Assembly (NCBI RefSeq): GCF_002953255.1
Contig: NZ_CP026498.1
Location: 5,851,706-5,904,802, forward strand
DNA length: 53,097 nucleotides
Reading direction: 5' to 3'
Source of the DNA: Streptomyces sp. CB01881
GTDB taxonomy: Bacteria > Actinomycetota > Actinomycetes > Streptomycetales > Streptomycetaceae
Shown here piece by piece: positions 7,173 through 14,711 of the stretch. Numbering within the stretch: position 1 is the stretch's first letter; the number at the start of each line of letters is the position of its first letter. The notes under the pieces are model-generated. The model made no database searches, had not been told where the DNA came from, and was given only the letters and a program-made list of their open reading frames with translations. A program made the position numbers and the translations under genes.

Positions 7173-7598
7173 ATGCGGGTCACCGGGGCAGTCGTGGTCA
7201 TCGCCGTACTCGACGGCGGGTCGGGTGCCGATCTCGCACGCCGCTTCACCGCCGCCGGCGCCGTCGGGGTGCTCATCGCCGACCAGCGGGAGGGCATCGC
7301 CGAGGACCTCGCCACCGAGCTCGACCGGCCCGGGTGCCCGGTCGTCGGCGTCTGCGGCGACATCCGCCGCCCCAGCGACGTCGCCGCCCTCGTCGACACC
7401 GCCGAGAAGCACCTCGGACCGATCGACCTGTTCTGCGTGGCCGGCCCGGACGGCGAGCGCATCGTCTCCCTCGCCGAGCTGCCCGACCACCTGGACCTGG
7501 AGCGGCTCGCCGAGCTGCTCGCACTGGTCGGCGAGGCCATCGGCGAGGTCGTGGTGCCGCAGCAGCGCCGTCCGGTGGAGGACGCCGCCACGGTCTGA
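7173..7598 (+). CDS. Short, degenerate SDR-family (Rossmann) protein
   Basis: The 141-residue protein starts at the ATG at 7173 behind GGGAGGAG. Its body follows the N-terminal half of a short-chain dehydrogenase: a first beta-strand VVVIAVL, LARRFTAAGAVGVLIADQREG, GCPVVGVCGDIRRPSDVAALVDTAEKHLGPIDLFCVAG. The glycine-rich NAD(P) loop TGxxxGxG is not intact (the equivalent reads IAVLDGGSGADLA), NNAG is replaced by VAGPDGE, and the protein ends before the catalytic Tyr-xxx-Lys. It is therefore unlikely to be an active dehydrogenase. It may be a relic or a repurposed nucleotide-binding or regulatory protein. A clean ribosome binding site and unbroken frame argue that it is still expressed. It stands alone between the P450 and mazG, transcribed opposite to both. 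Confidence 0.7.
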   Translation: MRVTGAVVVIAVLDGGSGADLARRFTAAGAVGVLIADQREGIAEDLATELDRPGCPVVGVCGDIRRPSDVAALVDTAEKHLGPIDLFCVAGPDGERIVSLAELPDHLDLERLAELLALVGEAIGEVVVPQQRRPVEDAATV

Positions 7599-7629
7599 CC
7601 CGTCCTGCCCGGACGTCGTCCCCCGGGGG

Positions 7630-7689
7630 CCGGGAGCCGTCCGAGCCGGGAGCCGTCAGGGCGAGGACTCATCAGGGCCGGGAGCCGTC
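7630..7689. repeat. Three copies of CCGGGAGCCGTC
   Basis: The 12-bp unit occurs exactly at 7630-7641, 7646-7657 and 7678-7689, in the convergent gap between the SDR-like gene and mazG. No clear terminator stem is visible beside it. It is probably a slippage or decay product. Confidence 0.6.
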
Positions 7690-7713
7690 AGGGGGCCGGG
7701 CGGTGCCCGGGGT

Positions 7714-8748
7714 TCAGTCCTTCGGCTTGAGCCCCTCCGCGGCGCGGACGGCGTCCCGGTAGCCGCGCGCGGCCGCCCGCAACGCGGCGTCCACGTCCAC
7801 ACCCGCGTCGTGCGCCCGCTGCGCCACGGCCAGCAGCAGCGTGCCCGCCGACTCCGCGGTGAGCTCGGCCGGCAGCTCGTACGGCGCGTCGGGCACTCCC
7901 GCCACCCCGGCCCGGCGCACCCGCGACACCAGCTTCGCCGTGTACGCCAGCGACGGCAGCCCGGCCGGCACGCCGTCCAGCACCGACTCGCGGTCCGACT
8001 TCTCGGCCGCCTTCAGCGCCTCCCAGTTCGCCTCCACCTCGGCGGCGCCCTCGGCCTCGGTGTCCCCGAACACGTGCGGGTGGCGGTACATCAGCTTCTC
8101 GACGATGTCCCCCGCCACGTCGTCGATCGAGAACGCGTCGGTGGGGTGCTCCTCGGCGATCCGGGAGTGGAAGAAGACCTGGAGCAGGACGTCGCCCAGC
8201 TCCTCCCGGAGCGTCTCGCGGTCCCCCTCCTCGATCGCCTCGACCAGCTCGAAGGCCTCCTCCACCAGGTACTTCACCAGGCTGGCGTGGGTCTGCTCGG
8301 CATCCCAGGGACAGCCGCCCGGCGAGCGCAGGCGGTCCATCACCGAGACCAGGTCCAGCAGGCGCGCACCCGGCAGGTCGTACGAGCCCGGCAGCACCTC
8401 GATCTCGGGCACCTCACCCGCGTGCTCCACCGCGAGGCGCGCCAGCGCGTCGGTCAGCCCCGGGTCACCGTCCGGGCTGCCCAGCCAGACCGTCGGGCCC
8501 GCTCCGGCCGGCAGGTCGGCCGGCAGGTCGGTCAGCAGGCGTGCCAGGGCCGGCGCCGAGCCCGGCGGCACGACCTCCACCTCGACACCGGCCTGCCGCA
8601 CCGCCGCCAGTTGCGGGTTCCCGGCGTCCCCCGCCAGTACCCGCCCTGCCGAGCGCAGCGCCTCCCATGCCGGCCACGCCAGCAGGCCGGGGGCCACCCG
8701 GTGGGTGGTGGTGAGCAGGATCAACTTGGCGCCCGGAGAATTCGTCAC
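7714..8748 (-). CDS. mazG: MazG family nucleoside triphosphate pyrophosphohydrolase
   Basis: The 344-residue protein has two parts. Residues 1-120 resemble the tetrapyrrole-methylase-like domain seen in YabN-type MazG fusions (LTTTHRVAPGLLAWPAWEAL) but look divergent. Residues 130-330 hold the MazG domain: LLDLVSVMDRLRSPGGCPWDAEQTHASL, the metal-binding EEAFELVEAIEEGD helix, and REELGDVLLQVFFHSRIAEE. MazG hydrolyses NTPs to NMP and PPi, clears aberrant nucleotides and can affect (p)ppGpp levels. Start is the GTG at 8748 with only a weak ribosome binding site. It is transcribed after the SurA-like gene but separated from it by a terminator hairpin. Function assignment is good for the C-terminal domain; whether the N-terminal part is catalytic is uncertain. 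Confidence 0.93.
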   Translation of the reverse strand: MTNSPGAKLILLTTTHRVAPGLLAWPAWEALRSAGRVLAGDAGNPQLAAVRQAGVEVEVVPPGSAPALARLLTDLPADLPAGAGPTVWLGSPDGDPGLTDALARLAVEHAGEVPEIEVLPGSYDLPGARLLDLVSVMDRLRSPGGCPWDAEQTHASLVKYLVEEAFELVEAIEEGDRETLREELGDVLLQVFFHSRIAEEHPTDAFSIDDVAGDIVEKLMYRHPHVFGDTEAEGAAEVEANWEALKAAEKSDRESVLDGVPAGLPSLAYTAKLVSRVRRAGVAGVPDAPYELPAELTAESAGTLLLAVAQRAHDAGVDVDAALRAAARGYRDAVRAAEGLKPKD

Positions 8749-8839
8749 ACCCCGAACCTACCCGCCCCTGCCGACGCCCCACCTCCGCGCTTCCCGGGGC
8801 AACACCCGCCCCGCGCGCACCTCGCCGGCCCCGTGCACC

Positions 8840-8862
8840 GGAAGTCGGCCCCTCCGACTTCC
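8840..8862 (-). terminator. Terminator after the SurA-like gene
   Basis: A 9-bp perfect stem GGAAGTCGG / CCGACTTCC with loop CCCCT, extended by partial CAC/GTG pairing, lies 24 bp past the stop of the lipoprotein gene and upstream of mazG. Confidence 0.7.
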
Positions 8863-8886
8863 CGTGTGCGGCCCCTTTCGCTCCGG

Positions 8887-9483
8887 TCAGGGGGCCAGCC
8901 AGGGCGGGGCATCGGGGAGGAGGGCGACCTGGTCCGGGTTCCAGCTGCCGTAGCGGGGGTTGACGTGCACGTGGAGGGCGGTGGCCGCGGCGGCCAGGGC
9001 GCGGCGGACGGTGGCGTCGCCCGCCGGGGTGTCGGCGTCCTGGCCGGCTGCGGCGGCGAGGCGGGTGATGCCCAGCCTGCGGCGGTAGTAGTCGTCGATG
9101 CCGCTGCCCGGGACGCCCCGGGCCGCCAGTGCCCGGGCGAGCGCTCCGGCCCCGCCGTACCGCTCCTCGTCCGCCGTGCGGGCCGCCGTCACCTCGGCGG
9201 TGCCGATGGCCGGCCCCCGCTCCGCCACCGCACGGGCGACCACCGCGTCGAGCACCAGGTCGGAGACGGCCCGCCGGGCCAGCCCGTCCGGCTCCTCCCG
9301 GGCGTCCGCCGAGGCGCCGCCTGCCGTGTGCCGCAGTTCCGCGACCCGCGCCTCGACCGTGCCCACCGGGATCCGCCGGCCGTCCAGCACCGCCGCCGTG
9401 CCCGGCGTGAGCCCGCCGCCCCCGCACGCGGCCAGCGCCGATGCGGCGAGCAGGACGCCTGCGACGGCGGTCCGACGGTGCAT
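8887..9483 (-). CDS. SurA N-terminal domain-like lipoprotein
   Basis: The 198-residue lipoprotein starts at the ATG at 9483 (MHRRTAVAG), with GGAG nine bases upstream; longer upstream frames have no support. The signal peptide ends in the lipobox LAAC (Cys at about residue 19). The mature part follows the SurA N-terminal chaperone fold: TAAVLDGRRIPVGTVEARVAELR, then LARRAVSDLVLDAVVARAVAERG, and ends in a helical segment with VNPRYGSWNPDQV. The parvulin PPIase domain is absent. Such proteins are thought to bind exported clients outside the membrane. This gene lies next to mazG and mfd in streptomycetes (synteny knowledge). A perfect 16-bp palindrome lies about 100 bp upstream. Confidence 0.88.
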   Translation of the reverse strand: MHRRTAVAGVLLAASALAACGGGGLTPGTAAVLDGRRIPVGTVEARVAELRHTAGGASADAREEPDGLARRAVSDLVLDAVVARAVAERGPAIGTAEVTAARTADEERYGGAGALARALAARGVPGSGIDDYYRRRLGITRLAAAAGQDADTPAGDATVRRALAAAATALHVHVNPRYGSWNPDQVALLPDAPPWLAP

Positions 9484-9579
9484 GGCTGGTCTCCGGGGTG
9501 ACGGCGGCGCGACGGAGGTCCGGTGAGGGGCCGGCGTTGTCCCGAGGGTAGGGCGGACGGGGCCGGGTCGCGCGGACCG

Positions 9580-9595
9580 TGACCCGAACGGGTCA
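9580..9595. promoter_or_regulatory. Perfect 16-bp palindrome between divergent surA-like and PAP2 genes
   Basis: TGACCCGAACGGGTCA has 7-bp perfect arms with a 2-bp centre. It lies between divergent starts at 9483 and 9698, just upstream of a TACCCT hexamer (complement of 9545-9550) that could serve the lipoprotein gene. It looks like a dimeric regulator site; the regulator is unknown. Confidence 0.5.
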
Positions 9596-9697
9596 TCCGC
9601 GCGGAGCACACCGACTGTCAACCCTGACGATCGTCCAGGTCTCCCCCTGACTTTCGGGTCGGGCGGCCGCCCGGCCGTCGCTCCTACCGTCCTGGTC

Positions 9698-10783
9698 ATG
9701 AGGAACACGGGCAGGAGAGAAGCGGTAGGGAGCACCGGCCGTCGGGTGGCCGTCGCCGTGGCGCTGCTAGCGGCGGGCACTGGCGTGGTCGGGTGGCTGG
9801 CGCCGGCGCGCGGTGGCACGGGCGCGCCGGTCAGGGTGGTGGACGGCCCGTCCGCCGCCGGCTACCGGTGGGTGGCGGACGCCGTCGCCGACGCCCCGCA
9901 CTGGCTGTCCTCGCTGCTGGAGCCCGTGACCGAGGCCGGCCTGCTGGTACTGGGCCTGCTGCTGGCGCTCTGCTGGTGGAGGGCGCGCGGGCGGCGGGCC
10001 GCCGGGCTGGTCGCAGGAGTCGCGCTCACCGGCCTCGGCACGGTGCTCGCGTACGCGGTGAGCGAGGTGCTGAAGATGGTGATCGACGAGGAGCGCCCCT
10101 GCCGGGCACTGCCCGGCGCGGCCGCCGCACGGCGGGCGGTCGCCGAATGCCCGCCGCCGGGCGACTGGTCGTTCCCGAGCAACCACGCGACGCTGGCCGT
10201 CGCCCTGGCGACCGGCCTGGTGCTGCTGCGCCCGCGCCGGGCCCTGCTGGTCATCCCGGTCGGCGGTGCGACGGCCGCGCTGCGGGTGGCGGCGGGCGTG
10301 CACTACCCGCACGACGTGGTCGCCGGCGCCGCCCTGGGCGGAGCGGTCACGGCCGCGGTGGTCGTGGCCCTGCTGCCGCTCGCCACGGCAGCGGTGACCG
10401 CACTGGCCGGCGTGCGCGTCCTGGGGCCCCTGCTGTTGGGGCCCCCGCCGCTCATACCCGCCGGCTCAGGTGCGCGGGCCGCCCGCGCACGTTCCGCCGA
10501 GGGTCAGGCCGGCCTCGTGCGCGAGGACGGCGGCGGCCGCCCGGTTGGGCACGCCGAGCCGTACCAGGATGGAGCTCACATGGGCTTTCACCGTCCCCTC
10601 CACCACCCCGATCCGGCGGGCGATCTGGCCGTTGGAGAGCCCGGCGGCGACCAGCGTCAGCACGTCCCGTTCCCGGATGGTGAGGGCGGCCACCTGTTCC
10701 CTGGCGGAGGCGCGCCGGTCGGCCGGCCCGCCGGCCCCGGCGGAGGCCAGGTGGGCGACCACCCGCGCGGCCACCTTGGGTGA
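9698..10783 (+). CDS. PAP2-superfamily phosphatase, membrane-bound
   Basis: The frame encodes 361 residues, of which the first ~255 form a PAP2 (type 2 phosphatidic-acid phosphatase) membrane protein. Motif 1 is KMVIDEERP (Lys, Arg, Pro), motif 2 is the PSNHAT block, and motif 3 is RVAAGVHYPHDVVAGAALG with the catalytic His. About six hydrophobic helices are seen. Likely substrates are undecaprenyl pyrophosphate or phosphatidate-type lipids. After IPAGSG (~255) the frame runs another ~107 residues antisense through the response-regulator gene ending at 10466. That tail has no family character, so the true product may end earlier through a frameshift or the tail may be a passive extension. No Shine-Dalgarno is seen; a TACCGT box ends seven bases before the ATG, suggesting a leaderless mRNA. 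Confidence 0.82.
   Translation: MRNTGRREAVGSTGRRVAVAVALLAAGTGVVGWLAPARGGTGAPVRVVDGPSAAGYRWVADAVADAPHWLSSLLEPVTEAGLLVLGLLLALCWWRARGRRAAGLVAGVALTGLGTVLAYAVSEVLKMVIDEERPCRALPGAAAARRAVAECPPPGDWSFPSNHATLAVALATGLVLLRPRRALLVIPVGGATAALRVAAGVHYPHDVVAGAALGGAVTAAVVVALLPLATAAVTALAGVRVLGPLLLGPPPLIPAGSGARAARARSAEGQAGLVREDGGGRPVGHAEPYQDGAHMGFHRPLHHPDPAGDLAVGEPGGDQRQHVPFPDGEGGHLFPGGGAPVGRPAGPGGGQVGDHPRGHLG
10423..10445 (-). terminator. Hairpin at the end of the two-component operon
   Basis: GGGGCCCC-TGCTGTT-GGGGCCCC forms an 8-bp stem 20 bp beyond the response-regulator stop at 10466. It lies inside the convergent PAP2 reading frame, so it may terminate both transcripts or only the minus-strand one. Confidence 0.55.
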
Positions 10784-11191
10784 GAGGTAGGCGGCACCGT
10801 CCGCCACCGCCCGGACACCGGCGATCAGCTCCTCCGGCTCGCCGGACTTGATCAGGAAGCCGTTGGCACCGCCGCCGAGGGCCCGCAGGATGTAGTCGTC
10901 CTCGCCGAAGGTCGTCAACATCAGGATCCCGGTGGCGGCGCCGGTCCGGCGGATCTCGGCAGCGGCACTGATGCCGTCCGCGCCGGGCATCCGGATGTCC
11001 AGCACGGCGACGTCCGGCCGGTGGCGGCGGACCAGTTCGACGGCGTCCCGGCCGTCCCCGGTCTCGGCGACGATCTCGATGCCCGGGTCGGTGGCGAGCA
11101 CCGCGCGGATACCGGCGCGCACCATCGGCTCGTCGTCGGCGATCAGCACACGGATCGGCGCGGCGGCCGCGTCTCCCTCCCCGCCGCTCAT
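10466..11191 (-). CDS. NarL/FixJ-family response regulator
   Basis: This is a 241-residue two-component regulator. The receiver domain (about 12-135) has the acidic pair in LIADDEPMVRAG, the phosphoacceptor Asp in VAVLDIRMPGADG, the Thr of LMLTTF and the conserved Lys in GFLIKSGEP. A LuxR-type helix-turn-helix occupies about 168-228 (LTIRERDVLTLVAAGLSNGQIARRIGVVEGTVKAHVSSIL). Start is the ATG at 11191, seven bp after the stop of the histidine kinase, so the pair is one operon. Target genes are unknown. Its 3' end overlaps the tail of the convergent PAP2 frame by about 318 bp. Confidence 0.95.
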   Translation of the reverse strand: MSGGEGDAAAAPIRVLIADDEPMVRAGIRAVLATDPGIEIVAETGDGRDAVELVRRHRPDVAVLDIRMPGADGISAAAEIRRTGAATGILMLTTFGEDDYILRALGGGANGFLIKSGEPEELIAGVRAVADGAAYLSPKVAARVVAHLASAGAGGPADRRASAREQVAALTIRERDVLTLVAAGLSNGQIARRIGVVEGTVKAHVSSILVRLGVPNRAAAAVLAHEAGLTLGGTCAGGPRT

Positions 11192-11198
11192 CCGGCAC

Positions 11199-12716
11199 TC
11201 ACGCGATCAGGGCGTCCAGGGAGATCAGCACGTCGCCCTGGAAGCAGAGCCGGTACGCGTCTCCGGAGCGGTCGTCGTTGAACGGCTGGGCCGTGATGGC
11301 GTAGTACTCGCACGTCACACCTTCTCCCCGGGGTGGCGGGTTCCCTGCGGACGGATGGTACGGAAACTGATGCTCCGGCAGAAATCGCTGTACCGTCGCG
11401 CGGTCCTGGCCGACCCGCAGCAACGCGTAGTCCGCCGGGTCCAGCACGGCGCGGCCGGCGGTGTAGACCGCCCATCCTCGCAGGACGGTGGTGAGCACCA
11501 GCACGGTGGCCAGCGGCACCAGGACGACCGCCACCATCATCCGGCCCACGCGGCGGCGGGCGTGGTGCAGTTCGCGGGCCGGCGAGACGGTGACGGGCAC
11601 GGCGGCGGCGACGGGGGCGCCGGAACGCGGAAGGTACGCGGAGACCTCGAAACCGCCACCGTCGGCGCGGGGCCCGTGGCTGAAGGTGCCGCCCGCCAGC
11701 CTGACCCGCTCGGCCAGGCCGATCAGGCCCCGGCCGCCACCGCCCGCCCCGGCCGCCGGACCCACCGCTGACGGGCCCACCGTTGACGGGCTCACCGGCG
11801 ACGGGCCGTTGACCACCCGGACGCGGGCACCGTCCGGTGTGTGGGCCACCCGTACGGTGACCGCCGCCCGCGGGGCGTGCTTGGCCGCGTTGGTCAGCGC
11901 CTCCTGGACCACCCGGAAGGCGGCGTGCTCGGCTGCGCGCGGCAGGCCGTCCGCCTCGCCGGTGACGGTCAGCCCGACGTCCAGGCCGGCCGCGGCCGCC
12001 TCCTCGACCAACTGGGCGACGCCCGCGTCGGCCGGGCCCCGGGCGGACGACCCGTCCGCGTCGTCCCGCAGGATTCCGATCACCTCCGCCAGCCGCTCCA
12101 CGGCCGCCCCGGCGCCGGCCCGGATCTCCTGGGCCGCCTCCCGGTGCGGCCCGGCCAGGTCGGGTGCCAGCTTCAGGGCGCCGGCCCGCAGGGCGATCAG
12201 GCTCAGGTCATGGCCGAGCGCATCGTGCATGTCCTGCGCGATCCGGGCCCGCTCGCGCAACCGGGCCTGCTCGGCCACCAGTTGCTGCTCCCGTTCCAAC
12301 CGCTCCGCCCGCTCCCACCCGGCCCGCACCAGCTCCTGCGACTGCCGCCAGAACCGGCCCACCATCCAGGGCCCCATGCCGGCACAGATCACCAGGGACA
12401 GGACCGACGTCCCCGGCACCATCCACCCCGGCACCATCAGCGCCGCCGGTACCCCGACGGCCACCAGGACGACCAGGAGCACCACCGCCGGCCGCGCCCG
12501 CTCCATCCGCCACCCGGCCAGGAACGCCGCACCGACCGCCGGCGCAGCCCACCAGATGCTCGTCACACTCAGCCCGATCGCCGCCGAAGCCCCCACCAGC
12601 AGCCCGCCGTCGACCCGCCCGCCCCACCGCTGTCCATTGGTCCGCACGGTGACGACCCTACGGAGGCCCGGTGCTGCACCGGATCTGTCGAAAGTCATAC
12701 CCCCGCGCAGGAACAC
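11199..12716 (-). CDS. Histidine kinase with a C-terminal membrane-anchored extra domain
   Basis: The 505-residue sensor kinase belongs to the HisKA_3 type that partners NarL-family regulators. Several N-terminal membrane helices (about 38-130) are followed by the phosphoacceptor helix RARIAQDMHDALGHDLSLIALRAG, with the His in MHDALGH, and a HATPase_c domain (RVVQEALTNAAKHAP; GRGLIGLAERV). Unusually, a further hydrophobic helix (VGRMMVAVVLVPLATVLVL) and about 90 residues follow the ATPase domain. These end in a segment with two Cys (VTCEYY, LCFQG), likely outside the membrane. Start is uncertain: GTG at 12716 or ATG at 12698, neither with a good ribosome binding site. It is coupled to the downstream response regulator. 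The signal is unknown. Confidence 0.9.
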   Translation of the reverse strand: MFLRGGMTFDRSGAAPGLRRVVTVRTNGQRWGGRVDGGLLVGASAAIGLSVTSIWWAAPAVGAAFLAGWRMERARPAVVLLVVLVAVGVPAALMVPGWMVPGTSVLSLVICAGMGPWMVGRFWRQSQELVRAGWERAERLEREQQLVAEQARLRERARIAQDMHDALGHDLSLIALRAGALKLAPDLAGPHREAAQEIRAGAGAAVERLAEVIGILRDDADGSSARGPADAGVAQLVEEAAAAGLDVGLTVTGEADGLPRAAEHAAFRVVQEALTNAAKHAPRAAVTVRVAHTPDGARVRVVNGPSPVSPSTVGPSAVGPAAGAGGGGRGLIGLAERVRLAGGTFSHGPRADGGGFEVSAYLPRSGAPVAAAVPVTVSPARELHHARRRVGRMMVAVVLVPLATVLVLTTVLRGWAVYTAGRAVLDPADYALLRVGQDRATVQRFLPEHQFPYHPSAGNPPPRGEGVTCEYYAITAQPFNDDRSGDAYRLCFQGDVLISLDALIA

Positions 12717-12747
12717 CGGCGCGGGCGGGCACGGCGAACCCCGGGCG

Positions 12748-12780
12748 CCGGAGCGCTCTGAGTACCCGGAACGCTCGGAG
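12748..12780 (-). repeat. Direct repeat pair upstream of the two-component operon
   Basis: Two 15-bp copies, CCGGAGCGCTCTGAG (12748-12762) and CCGGAACGCTCGGAG (12766-12780), repeat with an 18-bp period just upstream of the kinase start. A TAGCGT hexamer (complement of 12786-12791) beside them could be the -10 box. They may be binding sites of the cognate regulator, which would make the operon autoregulated. Bases 12781-12965 otherwise hold no gene and contain GGTGC micro-repeats. Confidence 0.45.
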
Positions 12781-12965
12781 TGAGGACGCTACGCCCGGTA
12801 CCGGACGTCGGACCGACCCGACTTCCTGCCCCTCGGGGCCCGGGGTGAGCGGGACGGGTACTGGGGCTCCGCGGGGGTCGCCCGGCCCGCGGGAGGCGTG
12901 GGTCCGGGCCGGCCCGGGTGCGGTGCGGGCGGGTGCGGTGCGGTGCGGTGCGGGCGGGCGCGGTG

Positions 12966-14711
12966 TCAGCGCCAGGGGGTGGTGCGGGGGTCGGGGTTGT
13001 TGGTGCTGCGGTGGGCCTGCAGAGTGTCGAGGTTCTGGCGGAGGCGGCGGACGGCCGGGTGGTGCGGGCCGTCACGGCGTTCGCGGTCGAAGAGGAGTTG
13101 GAGCAGCCACTGCCAGGCGGCCTCGGCGTCGCCGCCCGCCGTAAGCAGGGTTCCGATCCGTTCGCGGATGTCGAAGGCCCGGTCCGGCTCGGGACCCGGG
13201 TCGGCGGCGAGCAGCGCGCGGTATTCGGTGAGCGCCTCTGCGCCCCGGCCGAGCCGCTCCAAGCACTCGGCGGCCCGGTACCGGTGCTCCAGCCCCTGCG
13301 GGCCGTGCGGGCCGCCGTCCGCGGTGGCGGCGAGCGACCGGTACTCGGGGAGCGCGTGCTGGTAGCGGCGCTCCTGGTGGAGGGTGCGGGCGTAGATGGT
13401 CCGGACGGTGCGGACGAGCGGTGCGCCGTCGCCGAGTTCGGCCTGGGCGCGGGGCAGCAGCGTGGCGGCGAGGTCGAGCACTTCGGCGCGCCGGCCGGCG
13501 TCGACCAGGTCCGAGAGCCGGGCGCAGGCGGCCGCCAGGTCCGACTCGCGCGCGGGCACCGCGGACATCAGGAACGGGTGCGGTTCCCCCCGCGGGGCCG
13601 GCGGTACGGCGGTCGGCGGTACAGCGGGGGGCGGTACAGCGGGGTGCGGTGCAACCGTCGACGGTACGGCGACCGTCGGCACGGCGGCCGGCGCCGCTGC
13701 CGACTCCCCCGGCCGGGGCTGCGGCTGGTGGGGGTGACGGTACGGGCGGGTGGGGTCGGGCAACGGCCCGTACCGGGGTTGCGGGGCCGGGACGGCCGCG
13801 GGGAGCAGCGGGAGCAGCCGCGCGTACACCTGCTGGGCGTGGGCCGGGCGGTCGGCGGGCTGCTTGGCGAGGAGGTCGAGGACCAGCCGTTCGAGCGGTT
13901 CCGGGACGTCGGGCCGGATCTCGCGCAGCGGTACCGGCGGTTCGTCGACGTGGCGGCGCAGCACGCCGAGCGCGGTGGGTGCGCGGAACGGCTCCTCGCC
14001 GGTGAGCATCGCGTGCAGGAGGCACCCGAGCGCGTACAGGTCGCTGCGCGGGTCGATGACGGCGGCGAGCGCCTGCTCGGGGGCCATGTACGAAGGGCTC
14101 CCGATGGGGACGCCGGTGAGGGTGAGGCGGGTGGCCTCGGTGTCGAGCGCGGTGGCGATGCCGAGGTCGAGCAGGACGGTCCGGCCGTCGTCGCGGACCA
14201 TCACGTTGCTGGGCTTGAGGTCGCGATGGACCACCGGCACGGCGTGGACGGCGGCCAGCGCCGCACAGAGCTGGGCGGCGACGGCGACCGCGCGCTCGAC
14301 CGGGAACGGCGAGTCCTCGGCGATCAGGTCGGCCAGGCTGACGCCCGGAACGCGCTGCATCACGAGGTAGAGCTCGCCGTCGTCCTCGCCCGCGTCGAAG
14401 ACGGTGACCAGGCCGGGGTGGTCGAGGGCCGCGGTGATCCGGCACTCGCGCAGGAAGCGGCGGTGGAGCTCGTCGCCGTGGCGCAGGCGATCGGTGGCGC
14501 CCCCGGCATCCCCGGAGGCCCCGCCGCCGGCGGCGCGACCGCCGCCGCTGGAGGACGGGCCGACGCCGAGGAGGTGGTCGGTGCGGAGCAGCTTGACGGC
14601 GACCGGGCGGTCCAGCCGCTCGTCGTAGCCGCCCCAGACCTGGCCCATACCGCCGTGGCCGATCTTCTCGGCCAGTCGGTACCGGCCGCCGATCACCCGG
14701 TCCGCGGTCAT
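12966..14711 (-). CDS. Hanks-type serine/threonine protein kinase, soluble, with TPR-like C-terminus
   Basis: The 581-residue kinase has its catalytic domain at about 8-285: glycine loop IGHGGMGQV, VAVKLL lysine, catalytic loop HRDLKPSNVM, DLG in place of DFG (LLDLGIA), activation segment GSPSYMAPEQ and RSDLYALGCLL. A Gly/Ser-rich insert of about 35 residues lies between the VAVK strand and helix C (FLRECRI). A Pro/Val/Ala-rich linker with AVPPTAVPP repeats follows (about 300-370). The C-terminal 200 residues are helical and TPR-like (YQHALPEYRSLAATA; GAEALTEYRALLAADPG). No transmembrane segment is present, so it is cytoplasmic or held by a partner. Its ATG overlaps the stop of the upstream membrane-protein gene by 4 bp, indicating co-translation. 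Substrates are unknown. Confidence 0.93.
   Translation of the reverse strand: MTADRVIGGRYRLAEKIGHGGMGQVWGGYDERLDRPVAVKLLRTDHLLGVGPSSSGGGRAAGGGASGDAGGATDRLRHGDELHRRFLRECRITAALDHPGLVTVFDAGEDDGELYLVMQRVPGVSLADLIAEDSPFPVERAVAVAAQLCAALAAVHAVPVVHRDLKPSNVMVRDDGRTVLLDLGIATALDTEATRLTLTGVPIGSPSYMAPEQALAAVIDPRSDLYALGCLLHAMLTGEEPFRAPTALGVLRRHVDEPPVPLREIRPDVPEPLERLVLDLLAKQPADRPAHAQQVYARLLPLLPAAVPAPQPRYGPLPDPTRPYRHPHQPQPRPGESAAAPAAVPTVAVPSTVAPHPAVPPPAVPPTAVPPAPRGEPHPFLMSAVPARESDLAAACARLSDLVDAGRRAEVLDLAATLLPRAQAELGDGAPLVRTVRTIYARTLHQERRYQHALPEYRSLAATADGGPHGPQGLEHRYRAAECLERLGRGAEALTEYRALLAADPGPEPDRAFDIRERIGTLLTAGGDAEAAWQWLLQLLFDRERRDGPHHPAVRRLRQNLDTLQAHRSTNNPDPRTTPWR

Noticed and set aside
10793..11771. Plus-strand frames opposite the two-component genes
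   Set aside because: Ala/Arg/Gly-rich antisense frames over strongly conserved kinase and regulator domains; no own signals.
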